DNA of 64,000 nt from Flavisolibacter tropicus (GCF_001644645.1 NZ_CP011390.1:620001-684000); one strand, 5' to 3'. Shown: positions 19,758 to 29,697, numbered from the stretch's first letter. Numbers and translations: made by a program. The notes: generated by a model not told the origin, from the sequence alone.

Positions 19758-20261
19758 ATGAAGTTGCAAGAGGCTAAGCGTCAATTCATACAAACATGGG
19801 CGAGGTTAGGTACAGAGTGGGGGATCAATCGCACGATGGCTCAAGTACATGCCTTGCTTTTAGTTACTGACAAGCTTTTAAGTACTGAAGATGTAATGGA
19901 AGAGCTAAGTATCTCAAGGGGTAATGCTAATATGAATTTACGTGAGCTAATGAATTGGGATCTTATTTATAAAGAACTGGTTCCTGGTGATCGTAAAGAA
20001 TATTTTAAGGCCGAAAAGGATGTATGGGAAATTGCTAAACGTATAGCCCGCGAGAGAAAGAAAAGAGAAATAGAACCTGTATTACGTGAGTTAAAAGAAT
20101 TGCAGGATATTGAAGATAAGAGTTCGGCAGAGAGTGCCCGTTTTTTGAAAACAGTAAAAGATATTCATGGCTTTGCCACAAAGATTGATAAGAGTGCCGA
20201 ATCAATGTTAAAGGCAGATGAGAACTGGTTTTTTGGTGCTATTCTAAAGCTATTAAAATAG
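19758..20261 (+). CDS. GbsR/MarR-family transcriptional regulator
   Basis: This 167-residue protein has a winged-helix domain (about 20-90). Its recognition region reads LSTEDVMEELSISRGNANMN followed by the wing LVPGDRKEYFKAE. A lysine/arginine-rich helical C-terminus for dimerisation comes next. The pattern matches the GbsR branch of the MarR superfamily. Two copies of an inverted repeat flank the gene, one before it and one before the next gene, which suggests autoregulation and control of the downstream genes. The inducer is unknown. Confidence 0.85.
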   Translation: MKLQEAKRQFIQTWARLGTEWGINRTMAQVHALLLVTDKLLSTEDVMEELSISRGNANMNLRELMNWDLIYKELVPGDRKEYFKAEKDVWEIAKRIARERKKREIEPVLRELKELQDIEDKSSAESARFLKTVKDIHGFATKIDKSAESMLKADENWFFGAILKLLK

Positions 20262-20280
20262 CTTTTTTTTGATTCCTATA

Positions 20281-20298
20281 TTTCAAAAAATATTGAAA
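20281..20298. promoter_or_regulatory. Operator 2: TTTCAA-N6-TTGAAA
   Basis: The repeat has the same core half-sites and the same six-base spacing as operator 1. It ends 2 bases before the ATG of the DCC-family gene, where a bound repressor would block transcription or initiation. Confidence 0.6.
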
Positions 20299-20300
20299 GT

Positions 20301-21116
20301 ATGAAAACATTGAGAGAACATGTTATACTTTATGATGAGGCCTGCCCTATGTGTAATTTATATACAAGCGCCTTTGTGAAATATAAGTTTTTGGATAAAC
20401 AGGGTAGAGCATCCTACCAAAATATGCCTAAACAATTTACTTGTAACATAGACGCAAAACGAGCTGTTAATGAAATTGCCCTGGTTAATAAAAAGACTGG
20501 TGAAGTAACCTATGGAGTAAACAGTTTAATCAAAATATTATCGCAACGGTTTCCTGTTTTTAAACTCGTATTCCAATTCAAGGTTTTTAACTGGCTGGCT
20601 ACCAAAGCGTATCGGTTTGTGTCGTATAACCGGCGTATTATAATGCCAGCCCTGCATAAACAAGAAGAGCAACATGAGCCTTCACTTCATAAAGGTTATC
20701 GCATTGCTTATTTGCTTTTAACCTGGCTTTTTACTGCTCTTGTGCTAAATGCCTATAGCAAGACATTCACTGAATTATTACCACCCTCTACTATTGCACG
20801 AGAGCTTTTCATTTGTGGCGGGCAAATGTTATGGCAAGGAGCAATTCTCTATTGCTTTAATCGAAAGAAAATTTGGGATTACCTCGGTAACATGATGACC
20901 ATCTCTTTTGCTGGTGCCTTGCTTTTGAGTATATGTCTTTTGTTTCAATCACTGTTTATTACCTATAATAGTTTGATTGCCATAATTCTCTTTTTTGTCG
21001 TAGTCGGATTGATGTTTCTAGAACATATTCGACGTACAAAATTGCTTCAATTGCCATGGTTGCTGACAGCCAGTTGGGTTTTATACAGATGTATTGTATT
21101 GATCTTCATTTTATAA
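20301..21116 (+). CDS. DCC-family (DUF393) thiol-oxidoreductase-like protein with membrane domain
   Basis: The N-terminal 110 residues resemble the DCC/DUF393 domain, with a thioredoxin-like cysteine motif in DEACPMCNLY (CxxC). After about residue 135 there are four to five hydrophobic segments, so the 271-residue protein is a fusion of the DCC domain to an integral membrane part. It starts directly after operator 2 and is followed after 9 bases by the SDR gene, probably in one transcript. A redox role is inferred only from the CxxC. Confidence 0.75.
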   Translation: MKTLREHVILYDEACPMCNLYTSAFVKYKFLDKQGRASYQNMPKQFTCNIDAKRAVNEIALVNKKTGEVTYGVNSLIKILSQRFPVFKLVFQFKVFNWLATKAYRFVSYNRRIIMPALHKQEEQHEPSLHKGYRIAYLLLTWLFTALVLNAYSKTFTELLPPSTIARELFICGGQMLWQGAILYCFNRKKIWDYLGNMMTISFAGALLLSICLLFQSLFITYNSLIAIILFFVVVGLMFLEHIRRTKLLQLPWLLTASWVLYRCIVLIFIL

Positions 21117-21125
21117 TTCAACTCT

Positions 21126-22049
21126 ATGTACAATAAAATAATACTAGCAGGCGGTTCGGGTTATTTAGGCCAAGTGTTGGCTGATTATTATAAGGATAAG
21201 GCTAAAGAGATCATTATTTTGAGCCGAAAAGCTAATGCTACCAATGGGAATATAACTTATCATCAATGGGACGCAGAAACGAAAGGTGAGTGGGTAAAGC
21301 AATTGGAAGGAGCCGATCTATTGGTTAACCTTTGTGGCAAAAATGTAAACTGCCGGTATACCCCTGAAAATCGGCGAGCTATTTTAAGCTCCCGCATTTT
21401 ACCAACCGAATTGCTTGCTGCGGCTATAATGGATTTAACGCATCCACCTAAACTATGGCTTCAGTGTGCATCTGCTACTATTTACCGACATGCAGAGGAT
21501 AGATACCAGGATGAGGAAAACGGCGAAATAGGGGAAGACTTTTCTGTTGAAGTTTGTAAAGCCTGGGAAGCGTGCTTTATGAAAGCAGAAGTGCCAGGAG
21601 TACGAAAAGTAGTCTTACGAGTTAGTATGGTTCTAGGATGTAAGGATGGTGTATTTCCCCGCCTAAAAAATCTTGTGCTTTCCGGAATAGGGGGCTGTCA
21701 AGGCAAGGGGAATCAATATGTTTCCTGGATTCACGAACAGGATTTTGCAAGAATTACTGAATGGATATTGTTGAATGAATCATTTAACGGCGTACTTAAC
21801 GTTTCTGCTCCAGAGGCGGTTACTAATAAGTCGTTTATGCAATTATTACGAAAAGCATATCGCGTACCCATTGGCATTAATACGCCACAGTGGTTATTAG
21901 AAATAGGTGCTATTCTAATTGGCACAGAAACGGAACTAGTTTTAAAAAGTCGATGGGTATATCCTAAGCGTCTTTTGAACTTGGGGTTTCAATTTCAATA
22001 TCTAAATGTGCAAGACGCAATAAAAGATTTATCTAGAAAGAAGGAATAA
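21126..22049 (+). CDS. TIGR01777-family SDR protein (YfcH-like epimerase)
   Basis: This 307-residue protein has an N-terminal dinucleotide-binding motif (AGGSGYLGQ). It also has the TIGR01777 hallmarks: NLCGKNVNCRYTPENR, SSRILPTELL, WLQCASATIYRHAED and the C-terminal VYPKRLLNLGFQF. The family is an extended short-chain dehydrogenase group of unsettled reaction. It is the last gene of the probable regulator-DCC-SDR unit. Confidence 0.87.
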   Translation: MYNKIILAGGSGYLGQVLADYYKDKAKEIIILSRKANATNGNITYHQWDAETKGEWVKQLEGADLLVNLCGKNVNCRYTPENRRAILSSRILPTELLAAAIMDLTHPPKLWLQCASATIYRHAEDRYQDEENGEIGEDFSVEVCKAWEACFMKAEVPGVRKVVLRVSMVLGCKDGVFPRLKNLVLSGIGGCQGKGNQYVSWIHEQDFARITEWILLNESFNGVLNVSAPEAVTNKSFMQLLRKAYRVPIGINTPQWLLEIGAILIGTETELVLKSRWVYPKRLLNLGFQFQYLNVQDAIKDLSRKKE

Positions 22050-22070
22050 AGTTCCAGGTGAAAGTGTTTT

Positions 22071-22098
22071 CAATTCTATGGAAATCCATTTAGAATTG
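22071..22098. terminator. Hairpin between the SDR gene and nuoN
   Basis: CAATTCTA and TAGAATTG enclose a second stem TGGA/TCCA with a two-base bulge. It lies between convergent genes. There is no T run, so termination is only inferred. Confidence 0.4.
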
Positions 22099-22124
22099 GG
22101 TCATTATACCTGATTTCATAGTAC

Positions 22125-23564
22125 TTACCTAATTAGAAGAAATGCTTTAATACTATCAATAGCAATTCTGGGATAAACACCAAGACCTATCAACAATAAG
22201 GTCAGCGTTATTAGTGCTGTATAAGTGCTGTAATAAAAGAAAGGATGCAATCTGTTTTCATTCATTAAAGCAGGAGCTGATTCAGCAAAAAGTATACTTA
22301 TTACCCGCAGGTAATAAAACGCTCCAAATACACTTGTAAGTACCAGTGTAATAACCGGTAACCATAATGTTTGTTGTACGCCAGAGGCTAGTACATAGAA
22401 CTTTCCAATAAAACCAGCGGTTAGAGGAATACCTGCTAAAGAAAGGAGTGCAAAGGCTAGAACAGTTGCCATAACCGGATTTCTCCAAAATAATCCTCTA
22501 TAGAATTCTAAGTCTTCTGCATCCCGTTGTCGATTAGATAAGAGCGTTATAACGCCAAAAGCAGCAAGAATAGTAATTGAATAAGCCAATAGATAAAAAA
22601 CTGCAGCTTCTACACCGGCCTCATTGCCCGGCAAAAAAGCAACAAGCAGATAGCCCAGATGAGCAATAGAGGAGTAGGCTAAGAGGCGTTTAATATTATT
22701 CTGCAAAAGTGCCAGTATATTACCACTGATCATGGTAATAACAGCAATTACTATAAATATCAACTGAGCTAAAGAAAATGTTTGTAGTGATACGGCTAGT
22801 CCAAAACGAAGCAATACGGCAAACACGCCAATTTTGGAAACTGTTGCAATAAAAGCTGTAACTGGAGCTGGTGCCCCCTGGTAAACATCTGCAGCCCATA
22901 AATGAAATGGAACCAGTGCTAATTTAAAACCAATGGCTACTACCATCAACCCAATACCTGTTATAAATAAGCCAGAAGTAGGCTGAGTAGCTAAATGATG
23001 TGCTATGTTGCTAAAATACATGCTACCTGTTTCCATATAGATCAACGCCATACCAAATAAAAGAAAAGCTGATGATAGTGCTGCCAATACCAGGTACTTC
23101 ATACCGGCCTCAATCGCATTATTTCGATTACGCAAATAAGCTATTAACGCGTAAAGACTTACGCTTAATATTTCCAATCCAATAAAGAATGAAATAAAAT
23201 GCTGGCTGATGGTTAGTATAGCTGATCCTAATGTACTTAGGAACAAAAGAATGTAATATTCCTTAGGGTTCTCTTCACGTTCTTCAAAGTAGATATATGA
23301 AAGCAACCCGATAGCGAGTACGGAAAGAACAATCAAACCTGTAAATAGGGCAGCAAAGCCATCTACAATAAATAATGGATCTAGTTTTACAGGGAGCAAG
23401 TCTCGCACATACCACATTGTAAAAATTACCAGGCACATCATTACAAAGCCTGTTATTTGTATAACTGTATGGCTCTGTTTAAAAGCAATTAATAGAATTA
23501 CTATAATGGAAGCTGCTGCAAGCAACGTAAAGGGTAATAAAGCATAAAATTGGACTTCATTCAT
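22125..23564 (-). CDS. nuoN: NADH-quinone oxidoreductase subunit N
   Basis: This antiporter-like membrane subunit of complex I is a 479-residue protein with about 14 hydrophobic segments. The conserved proton-channel lysines lie in GFKLALVPFHLW and in NNIKRLLAYSSIAHLGY. It is the last gene of the nuo operon and follows nuoM after 36 bases. Confidence 0.95.
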   Translation of the reverse strand: MNEVQFYALLPFTLLAAASIIVILLIAFKQSHTVIQITGFVMMCLVIFTMWYVRDLLPVKLDPLFIVDGFAALFTGLIVLSVLAIGLLSYIYFEEREENPKEYYILLFLSTLGSAILTISQHFISFFIGLEILSVSLYALIAYLRNRNNAIEAGMKYLVLAALSSAFLLFGMALIYMETGSMYFSNIAHHLATQPTSGLFITGIGLMVVAIGFKLALVPFHLWAADVYQGAPAPVTAFIATVSKIGVFAVLLRFGLAVSLQTFSLAQLIFIVIAVITMISGNILALLQNNIKRLLAYSSIAHLGYLLVAFLPGNEAGVEAAVFYLLAYSITILAAFGVITLLSNRQRDAEDLEFYRGLFWRNPVMATVLAFALLSLAGIPLTAGFIGKFYVLASGVQQTLWLPVITLVLTSVFGAFYYLRVISILFAESAPALMNENRLHPFFYYSTYTALITLTLLLIGLGVYPRIAIDSIKAFLLIR

Positions 23565-23600
23565 AGCAAAACATTTATTTATGAATGTTTAAGATGATTG

Positions 23601-25088
23601 TCAATTTATTACTACAGACTCGCCACTACTGACAAATTGTAGTACAACATTTCTCGTCATATCAAATACTAGTTGCGGATATAAGCCAAGTAAAACAATC
23701 GCAATTGTTAAAGAGGAAAGTATAATGATCTCTCTTATGGACAGATCATTAATATGCCGCTCACTGATATTTGTACCTAAGAATACTTTTTGCATTAAGC
23801 GCAAGGAGTACAAAGCAGAAAATACCAAGCCTAGCGTAGCAATGATCGTAAGTGGGACATTGACTGTAAAGGCACTCATTAAAATGAGGAATTCAGCTAT
23901 GAAGTTTCCTAATGCGGGTAAACCTAAAGAGGCCATAGTAAAGATCATCGCTATACTTCCCATAGCTGGCATGGAAGTCCAAAGTCCTCCCATCTGGCCA
24001 ATATCTCTTGTGTGAAGCCGCTCTTTTATCATTCCTGCTAATAAGAAAAGCGCGCCTGTACTAATACCATGGGTGATCATTTGCATAATCACTCCCTGCA
24101 TGGCCATTTCCCGAAAAGCAAAAATGCCTACTAGAACAAAGCCCATATGGCTTACTGAAGTGTATGCGATCAGCCGCTTTATATCTGTTTGTGCAAATGC
24201 CAGCATAGCTCCATATACAATGCCGACTACTCCCAGAAACATGGCCAACCAGGCTACTTCTATAGATGCTTGAGGGAAAAAAGGAAGTACAAACCGGATG
24301 ATACCATACGCTCCTGTTTTAAGTAATAGTCCAGCCAAGATCAAACTGCCTGCTGTTGGTGCTTCACTATGTGCATCTGGCAACCAATTGTGAAAGGGTA
24401 CCATTGGTAGTTTGATGACAAAAGCTATCATAAATCCCAATAGAAGCCATCGGGCTGTAGATGGCCTTATTGAAGTAGTTAGTAAACTTTCATAATCAAA
24501 TGAGTAAATCCCAGTTTGTGCTCCATGCATAAAGTATAAAGCAAGTATTGCTACCAACATTAATAAACCACCGACCTGTGTAAAAATGAAAAATTTAAAA
24601 GCAGCATAGCGTCGGTTATTATCTCCCCAAAGGGAAATCAAAAAATACATAGGTATTAGCATGATCTCCCAGAAGAAATAAAACAGGAATAGATCAAGTG
24701 CCATAAAGACGCCACAAATGCCAGCTAATGTCCAGAGGAGATTGAAAAAGTAAAAGCCGACTCTTTGTTGTATTTCGTTCCAGGAACATAAAACAGCCAA
24801 ACTTCCTAAGAAAAAAGTTAAGAGTAACAATACAAGACTTAGGCCGTCAATGGCTAAATGAAATCCAATACCAAATGTAGGAATCCAGCTGGCTTGATAA
24901 TTCACCAGCCACGTGTTTGCATTTATAGGAAGATCAGGTTTATATATCCATAAACTACACCCCAGAACAAGGCATGTGAGAACACTTACCAATGCAATCC
25001 ATTTAACCAAATCTGGCGCCCAACGATCAAACAGCCAGCAAAGGATGCCTCCTAAGAGCAAGGTTGTTATTATCATTATTAATATCAT
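23601..25088 (-). CDS. nuoM: NADH-quinone oxidoreductase subunit M
   Basis: This antiporter-like proton-pumping subunit is 495 residues from the ATG at 25088. That ATG overlaps the nuoL TGA as ATGA, a coupling typical of this operon. Longer in-frame starts reach back into nuoL and were rejected. Key segments are KLPMVPFHNWLPDAHSEAPT and DIKRLIAYTSVSHMGFVLVG, and the glutamate in FYFFWEIMLIPM is also present. Confidence 0.95.
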   Translation of the reverse strand: MILIMIITTLLLGGILCWLFDRWAPDLVKWIALVSVLTCLVLGCSLWIYKPDLPINANTWLVNYQASWIPTFGIGFHLAIDGLSLVLLLLTFFLGSLAVLCSWNEIQQRVGFYFFNLLWTLAGICGVFMALDLFLFYFFWEIMLIPMYFLISLWGDNNRRYAAFKFFIFTQVGGLLMLVAILALYFMHGAQTGIYSFDYESLLTTSIRPSTARWLLLGFMIAFVIKLPMVPFHNWLPDAHSEAPTAGSLILAGLLLKTGAYGIIRFVLPFFPQASIEVAWLAMFLGVVGIVYGAMLAFAQTDIKRLIAYTSVSHMGFVLVGIFAFREMAMQGVIMQMITHGISTGALFLLAGMIKERLHTRDIGQMGGLWTSMPAMGSIAMIFTMASLGLPALGNFIAEFLILMSAFTVNVPLTIIATLGLVFSALYSLRLMQKVFLGTNISERHINDLSIREIIILSSLTIAIVLLGLYPQLVFDMTRNVVLQFVSSGESVVIN

Positions 25089-26974
25089 AGCAAAAGCTGT
25101 AAGGTTAAAATGAATAAAATACCGAACAGTACGCCAGCCAGGTACCAACGTAAGGAACCATTCTGTGTGGTAGAGATTAATTGATTCATCCAACGACTAC
25201 CAGAGGCAATTCCTTTATTTATTTGATCAAACAGATCGGATTTATTGATGCTTGTGAGGAATAAAAAAGGGCGTACAAAAAGCCAATTGTAAAAATGATC
25301 AAATCGCCATCCATCCAATAAAAAGCTGCGGAGACTCTCCATTCCCTGTGACTGCTTCCATCTTTCCACTATTGAAAGGTTTCGGTAGTAAAGCAGATAG
25401 CCAATGTAAACGCCACTTAAAGTTGCTAGAATAGCAATGAGTTGGACAATAGCTTCTGGAATTGCAGTTTCGTTTACTATAGTTGCCGGTAGGGTGTTTT
25501 GTACAAAATTTGAAAACAAAGTCAAATGGATCATATTATGTGGCCATTCAATAAAACCTGCAGTAAGACTTAGTATTGCAAGAATCAGAAGCGGTATGGT
25601 CATTAATCCATTAGGTGGTGCGCCAATGTGCGTTTTAGGCTCACCCCAGAAAACAACCAATATGAGGCGTGTCGTATAAAAAGCTGTAATGAGCGCGCCA
25701 CTTAAAGCGATTAGCCATAGCAGGGGATTGCCATTGTTGGCCGTCAAGGAATACCAAAGAATCTGGTCTTTACTAAAAAAGCCTGAGGTTATAAATGGCA
25801 AGGCCGCCAAAGCTGCTGCACCTGCAAGGAACGTCCAAAACACCAGGGGGAGCCTTGTACGTAAACCACCCATTCTGAAAATATTGTGTTCATGATGTAG
25901 TGTTTCGATAATTGCCCCAGCAGCTAAGAATAGAAGGGCTTTGAAAAAGGCATGTGTAAAAAAGTGAAAGATAGCTGCACCCCATGCGCCTACACCTAAT
26001 GCCAGGAACATATAACCTATCTGACTCATAGTGGAATATGCCAGAATGCGCTTAATATCTGTTTGTACCATTGCACTACAACCAGCAACCAATAAAGTAA
26101 GAGCGCCAATTACAGCGGTAATATTCATGGCTATTGGAGCTAGTTGAAAAACAATATGCATGCGAGCAATAAGATAAACACCTGCTGTTACCATGGTTGC
26201 GGCATGAATCAATGCACTTACTGGCGATGGGCCAGCCATGGCATCTGGAAGCCAGGTTTGCAATGGTAGTTGTGCTGATTTTCCAATACCACCTGCCAAT
26301 AGAAGTAATGCTATAGCTGTGATTGTTGGTGAACCAATATTGAAATGCATCGGAGCAGAAGCTGCTATCTGTTGTATATCTAAAGTGCCTAGTTCCTGGA
26401 ATATTAAAAATAGACCAATTGCCATGGCTGTATCCCCGATGCGTGTAAGGTAGAAAGCTTTGTTTGCTGCTCTATTATTGGCGGGTGTCTCATACCAGAA
26501 GCCAATTAATAAGTAACTGCATAACCCTACACCTTCCCATCCTAAATACAGCAACAAAAGATTATCTGCTAATACTAGTATCAGCATGGAGCAGACAAAT
26601 AAATTCATGGAAGCAAAGAAGCGGGCATAGTCTCTGTCGTGTTGCATAAAAGCAGCCGAATAGAGATGAATTAATGCCCCTACAAATGTGATTACGAAAA
26701 CAAAAGTTAATGACAAAGAGTCGAGTCGCAAGGTAATAGTGCTGGAGAAGCTGGATGTATTAAACCAATGCCATAATGTTTGAGTGTAAGCACCATTGGG
26801 AGGCGGAGATTGTAAATACTGAATCCATAAAACAATGGTAAGCAAGGCTGCAATACTTATTGTTCCTGTACCTATTATGGCAATCATTGTTCTAGACAAA
26901 TAGCGTCCCGCAAGAAACAGGATAAAGAATCCCAAAAAAGGTAACAACGGAATAAATGCCAGAAAGTTGTACAT
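25085..26974 (-). CDS. nuoL: NADH-quinone oxidoreductase subunit L
   Basis: The distal antiporter-like subunit has 629 residues. It shows the conserved LYLGWEGVGLCSYLLIGFWY, SAQLPLQTWLPDAMAGPSPV and DIKRILAYSTMSQIGYMF segments, and the long C-terminal part that forms the lateral helix. It overlaps nuoM by 4 bases. Confidence 0.96.
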   Translation of the reverse strand: MYNFLAFIPLLPFLGFFILFLAGRYLSRTMIAIIGTGTISIAALLTIVLWIQYLQSPPPNGAYTQTLWHWFNTSSFSSTITLRLDSLSLTFVFVITFVGALIHLYSAAFMQHDRDYARFFASMNLFVCSMLILVLADNLLLLYLGWEGVGLCSYLLIGFWYETPANNRAANKAFYLTRIGDTAMAIGLFLIFQELGTLDIQQIAASAPMHFNIGSPTITAIALLLLAGGIGKSAQLPLQTWLPDAMAGPSPVSALIHAATMVTAGVYLIARMHIVFQLAPIAMNITAVIGALTLLVAGCSAMVQTDIKRILAYSTMSQIGYMFLALGVGAWGAAIFHFFTHAFFKALLFLAAGAIIETLHHEHNIFRMGGLRTRLPLVFWTFLAGAAALAALPFITSGFFSKDQILWYSLTANNGNPLLWLIALSGALITAFYTTRLILVVFWGEPKTHIGAPPNGLMTIPLLILAILSLTAGFIEWPHNMIHLTLFSNFVQNTLPATIVNETAIPEAIVQLIAILATLSGVYIGYLLYYRNLSIVERWKQSQGMESLRSFLLDGWRFDHFYNWLFVRPFLFLTSINKSDLFDQINKGIASGSRWMNQLISTTQNGSLRWYLAGVLFGILFILTLQLLL

Positions 26975-27027
26975 ACAACGTGCTTTATAGTGTAAGACGG
27001 CTTTGTGTTGACTACTCCTTTTAACTC

Positions 27028-27354
27028 TTAAATAGTAACTGGTTCGTCTCTTAAAGCTGTCAATTGATCTACATCCAAGGTTTTATGCTGGTGATAGGCT
27101 TGCATTATTAATGCTAGGCCTACTGAAACCTCCGAAGCAGCCATAGCTAGTATAAAAAGAAACATTATTTGGCCATCCGGTTGTCCCCATTTAGCACCGG
27201 CTGCTATAAATGCCATACCAGCAGCATTCAGCATGATCTCTAAAGAGACCAGGATAAAAATGATATTCTTTCTGGTAAGAACACCAACAAGTCCCAGGAT
27301 AAAAAGAATAGCTGCCACAATTAAAATGGCTTGCGCTGTGATTGGCATATTCAT
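27028..27354 (-). CDS. nuoK: NADH-quinone oxidoreductase subunit K
   Basis: This 108-residue three-helix membrane subunit shows the membrane glutamates in LVSLEIMLNAAG and ALAASEVSVGLAL-like context (MAASEVSVGLALI). It lies between nuoJ and nuoL in the standard order. Confidence 0.95.
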   Translation of the reverse strand: MNMPITAQAILIVAAILFILGLVGVLTRKNIIFILVSLEIMLNAAGMAFIAAGAKWGQPDGQIMFLFILAMAASEVSVGLALIMQAYHQHKTLDVDQLTALRDEPVTI

Positions 27355-27427
27355 TAGTTTTTTATCAGAAGTTCATAAGTTTTAGTTCAATAGGGTTTGA
27401 ATTCTATTAAAATCTTTCTACTTACTT

Positions 27428-28054
27428 CTAACGACCACGCTTACTATTTTCATTAGCTATTGGCATTTGCGTTGATGACTCTTTATCAAGAATAACAATG
27501 GACTTTGCATTATTTGCTGGTTTTTCCATAGTTCCTTCATTTTGTAAAAAGCGGTGCAAATGCTTTTTAGAGTGTTTGCCAATATGAGCTGCGCCAACAA
27601 TTCCTGCCATCAATAAAAAACCAGCTAACTCAACTGCTATAATGTATTCGCGATAAAGCGATAACGAAACCTGGCGGGCATCAACAACTGTTATATTCAT
27701 AGAAGCTGGGCTTGCCTTTAACAAAAGCGCCCCTAACTCTGCGAGGAGTATTAAGGCTAGTATAGATGGACCTGCCCAAACTTTTGGTTGTAACCATTGT
27801 TTTTCCTGTTTTGCTGTCTCTTTTCCAAGATTTAGCATCATTACCACGAATATTAACAGCACAACAATAGCTCCTGCATATAAAATGACTTCCAACGCAG
27901 CAATAAAAGGGGCTCCTAACGATAAAAAGATCATTGATACAGCCATGAAAGAAACAACCAGGTACAAAAGCGCATGAATAGGCTGATGGCGTGTAATAAC
28001 CATTAATGTAGCCAATACTGCAATAAAGGATGATATGTAGAAAAGCAAAGACAT
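27428..28054 (-). CDS. nuoJ: NADH-quinone oxidoreductase subunit J
   Basis: This 208-residue membrane subunit has five hydrophobic segments, including the conserved HALLYLVVSFMAVSMIFL and LEVILYAGAIVVLLIFVVMM. The ATG at 28054 is preferred over an in-frame TTG at 28060. The C-terminal 50 residues are polar and longer than usual. A tandem heptamer array starts 11 bases upstream of the start codon. Confidence 0.93.
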   Translation of the reverse strand: MSLLFYISSFIAVLATLMVITRHQPIHALLYLVVSFMAVSMIFLSLGAPFIAALEVILYAGAIVVLLIFVVMMLNLGKETAKQEKQWLQPKVWAGPSILALILLAELGALLLKASPASMNITVVDARQVSLSLYREYIIAVELAGFLLMAGIVGAAHIGKHSKKHLHRFLQNEGTMEKPANNAKSIVILDKESSTQMPIANENSKRGR

Positions 28055-28064
28055 GATCAATGTG

Positions 28065-28092
28065 GGTGAGTGGTGAGTGGTGAGTGGTGAGT
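28065..28092. repeat. Tandem repeat, four perfect copies of GGTGAGT
   Basis: Four exact heptamer copies (ACTCACC on the coding strand of nuoJ) occupy the nuoI-nuoJ spacer just upstream of the nuoJ start. They replace the usual ribosome-binding region. Confidence 0.95.
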
Positions 28093-28146
28093 TTTATTCC
28101 GCATATTTACAAGTGTCTGTAAGTGGTTTAAAATATATTCTGAATC

Positions 28147-28662
28147 TTAGGGTAATAAACTATGCGTATCAACTGGAGTTTCTTCCTGTTCCCCTTGACC
28201 TTTTGCTTTTACTCCGGCTTCCATGCCTGCCACCCGATAAAAATTATAACCAGGATACTTTCCTTCACTATTTATCAATAGATCTTCCTTTTCAAAAACC
28301 AGGTTTTGTCTTTTGTACTCCGCCATTTCAAAGTCAGGGATCAACTGAATTGCGTATGTTGGACAAGCCTCTTCACAGTAACCACAAAAAATGCAACGGG
28401 AAAAATTAATACGGAAGAACTCTGGATATCGTCTTCCATTTTCATCTTCAGTAGCCTGCAAGGCAATGCAATCTACTGGGCAGGCTGCTGCACAGAGATA
28501 ACAACCCACACAGCGTTCACCGCCGTCCGGATCTTTCGTTAAAACTATACGACCTCTCCAACGTGGATGTAGTTCTACTTTTTTTTCAGGATACTCTATA
28601 GTGGCCTTCTTTTTAAAAATGTGTAAGAAGGTTAACCATATTGTCCGGACGTGACTAATCAT
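28147..28662 (-). CDS. nuoI: NADH-quinone oxidoreductase subunit I (two 4Fe-4S clusters)
   Basis: This 171-residue ferredoxin-like subunit carries clusters N6a and N6b, visible as [15 protein letters not shown] and [15 protein letters not shown]. It links NuoG and NuoB in the electron path. The C-terminal 40 residues are a family-variable tail. It sits between nuoH and nuoJ. Confidence 0.96.
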   Translation of the reverse strand: MISHVRTIWLTFLHIFKKKATIEYPEKKVELHPRWRGRIVLTKDPDGGERCVGCYLCAAACPVDCIALQATEDENGRRYPEFFRINFSRCIFCGYCEEACPTYAIQLIPDFEMAEYKRQNLVFEKEDLLINSEGKYPGYNFYRVAGMEAGVKAKGQGEQEETPVDTHSLLP

Positions 28663-28708
28663 ACTTGTTGTTTTTAATAATTAGTACATAGTTCTAATCA
28701 ACAAAAAA

Positions 28709-29668
28709 CTAGTGATCTCTCAGCCAAAGTGCTATTCCTCCAGTAACTAGTAAATTCAATAAAACCAATGGCAGCAATACTTTCCAGCCATATTCCATCA
28801 ATTGATCATAGCGGGGACGGGGTAGGGAAGCTCTCAATAGGATAAAGAAGAGAATAAAAGCAAATGTTTTTAAAAAGAACCAAACCCATGGTGGTAGGAA
28901 TGCAGGACCAAGCCAACCTCCAAAAAATAAGGTAGTCATCATTGCCGATATAAGTGTAATACCCAAGTATTCACCAATAAAGAACATTCCGAACTTCATT
29001 CCTGAATATTCAGCATGGTAACCGGCTATTAATTCGCTTTCTGCTTCTGGTATATCAAATGGTAGGCGATGGGTTTCTGCTATTCCTGCGATCAGGAAAA
29101 TAACCGCAGCTACAGGTTGTTTAACAATAAACCACATATCCTGTTGGGCTGCAACAATATCGCTTAATTTAAAAGAACCTGTTAACATGACTACACCCAT
29201 TAAGCTTAGTCCCATGAAGACCTCATAAGCTATCATTTGTGAAGCACCTCTCAAGGCGCCCAACAAGGAATATTTATTATTAGAGGCCCAACCGCCTAGT
29301 ATAATGCTAAATACACCTAGTGAAGACATGGCTAAAAAAAACAGTATGCCAATATTCAAATCCGCTACAACAATATTAGGCGCAAAAGGAATAATAACGA
29401 AACTCATTAATACACTTGCTACTACTATAGCAGGTGCTGTAATAAATACCCACTTATCTGCGAAAGGAGGGATCCAATCTTCTTTAAAAAAGAGTTTTAG
29501 CGTATCTGCCAAAACAATTAGTATCCCAAAAGGTCCAGCACGGTTAGGACCAAGCCTTTCTTGCCATAAAGCCAGCATCCTGCGCTCTACCCATATTAAC
29601 CCTGCCGCAATATTTAGCAGAACAAATAAAACGCCTAATACAATCCAAACATGTTGCATGGTAGTCAT
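28709..29668 (-). CDS. nuoH: NADH-quinone oxidoreductase subunit H
   Basis: This 319-residue membrane subunit forms the quinone channel at the junction of the two arms. The conserved ERRMLALWQERLGPNRAGPFG, RLPFDIPEAESELIAGYHAEYSG and LRASLPRPRYDQLM segments are all present. It follows nuoG after 29 bases. Confidence 0.96.
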   Translation of the reverse strand: MTTMQHVWIVLGVLFVLLNIAAGLIWVERRMLALWQERLGPNRAGPFGILIVLADTLKLFFKEDWIPPFADKWVFITAPAIVVASVLMSFVIIPFAPNIVVADLNIGILFFLAMSSLGVFSIILGGWASNNKYSLLGALRGASQMIAYEVFMGLSLMGVVMLTGSFKLSDIVAAQQDMWFIVKQPVAAVIFLIAGIAETHRLPFDIPEAESELIAGYHAEYSGMKFGMFFIGEYLGITLISAMMTTLFFGGWLGPAFLPPWVWFFLKTFAFILFFILLRASLPRPRYDQLMEYGWKVLLPLVLLNLLVTGGIALWLRDH

Positions 29669-29697
29669 GGCTATAGCTATTTATCAGATGAATCTCT

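Noticed and set aside
25089..25193. Extended NuoM start
   Set aside because: The extra 35 residues overlap nuoL and precede a clean ATGA overlap start at 25088 that matches NuoM N-termini.
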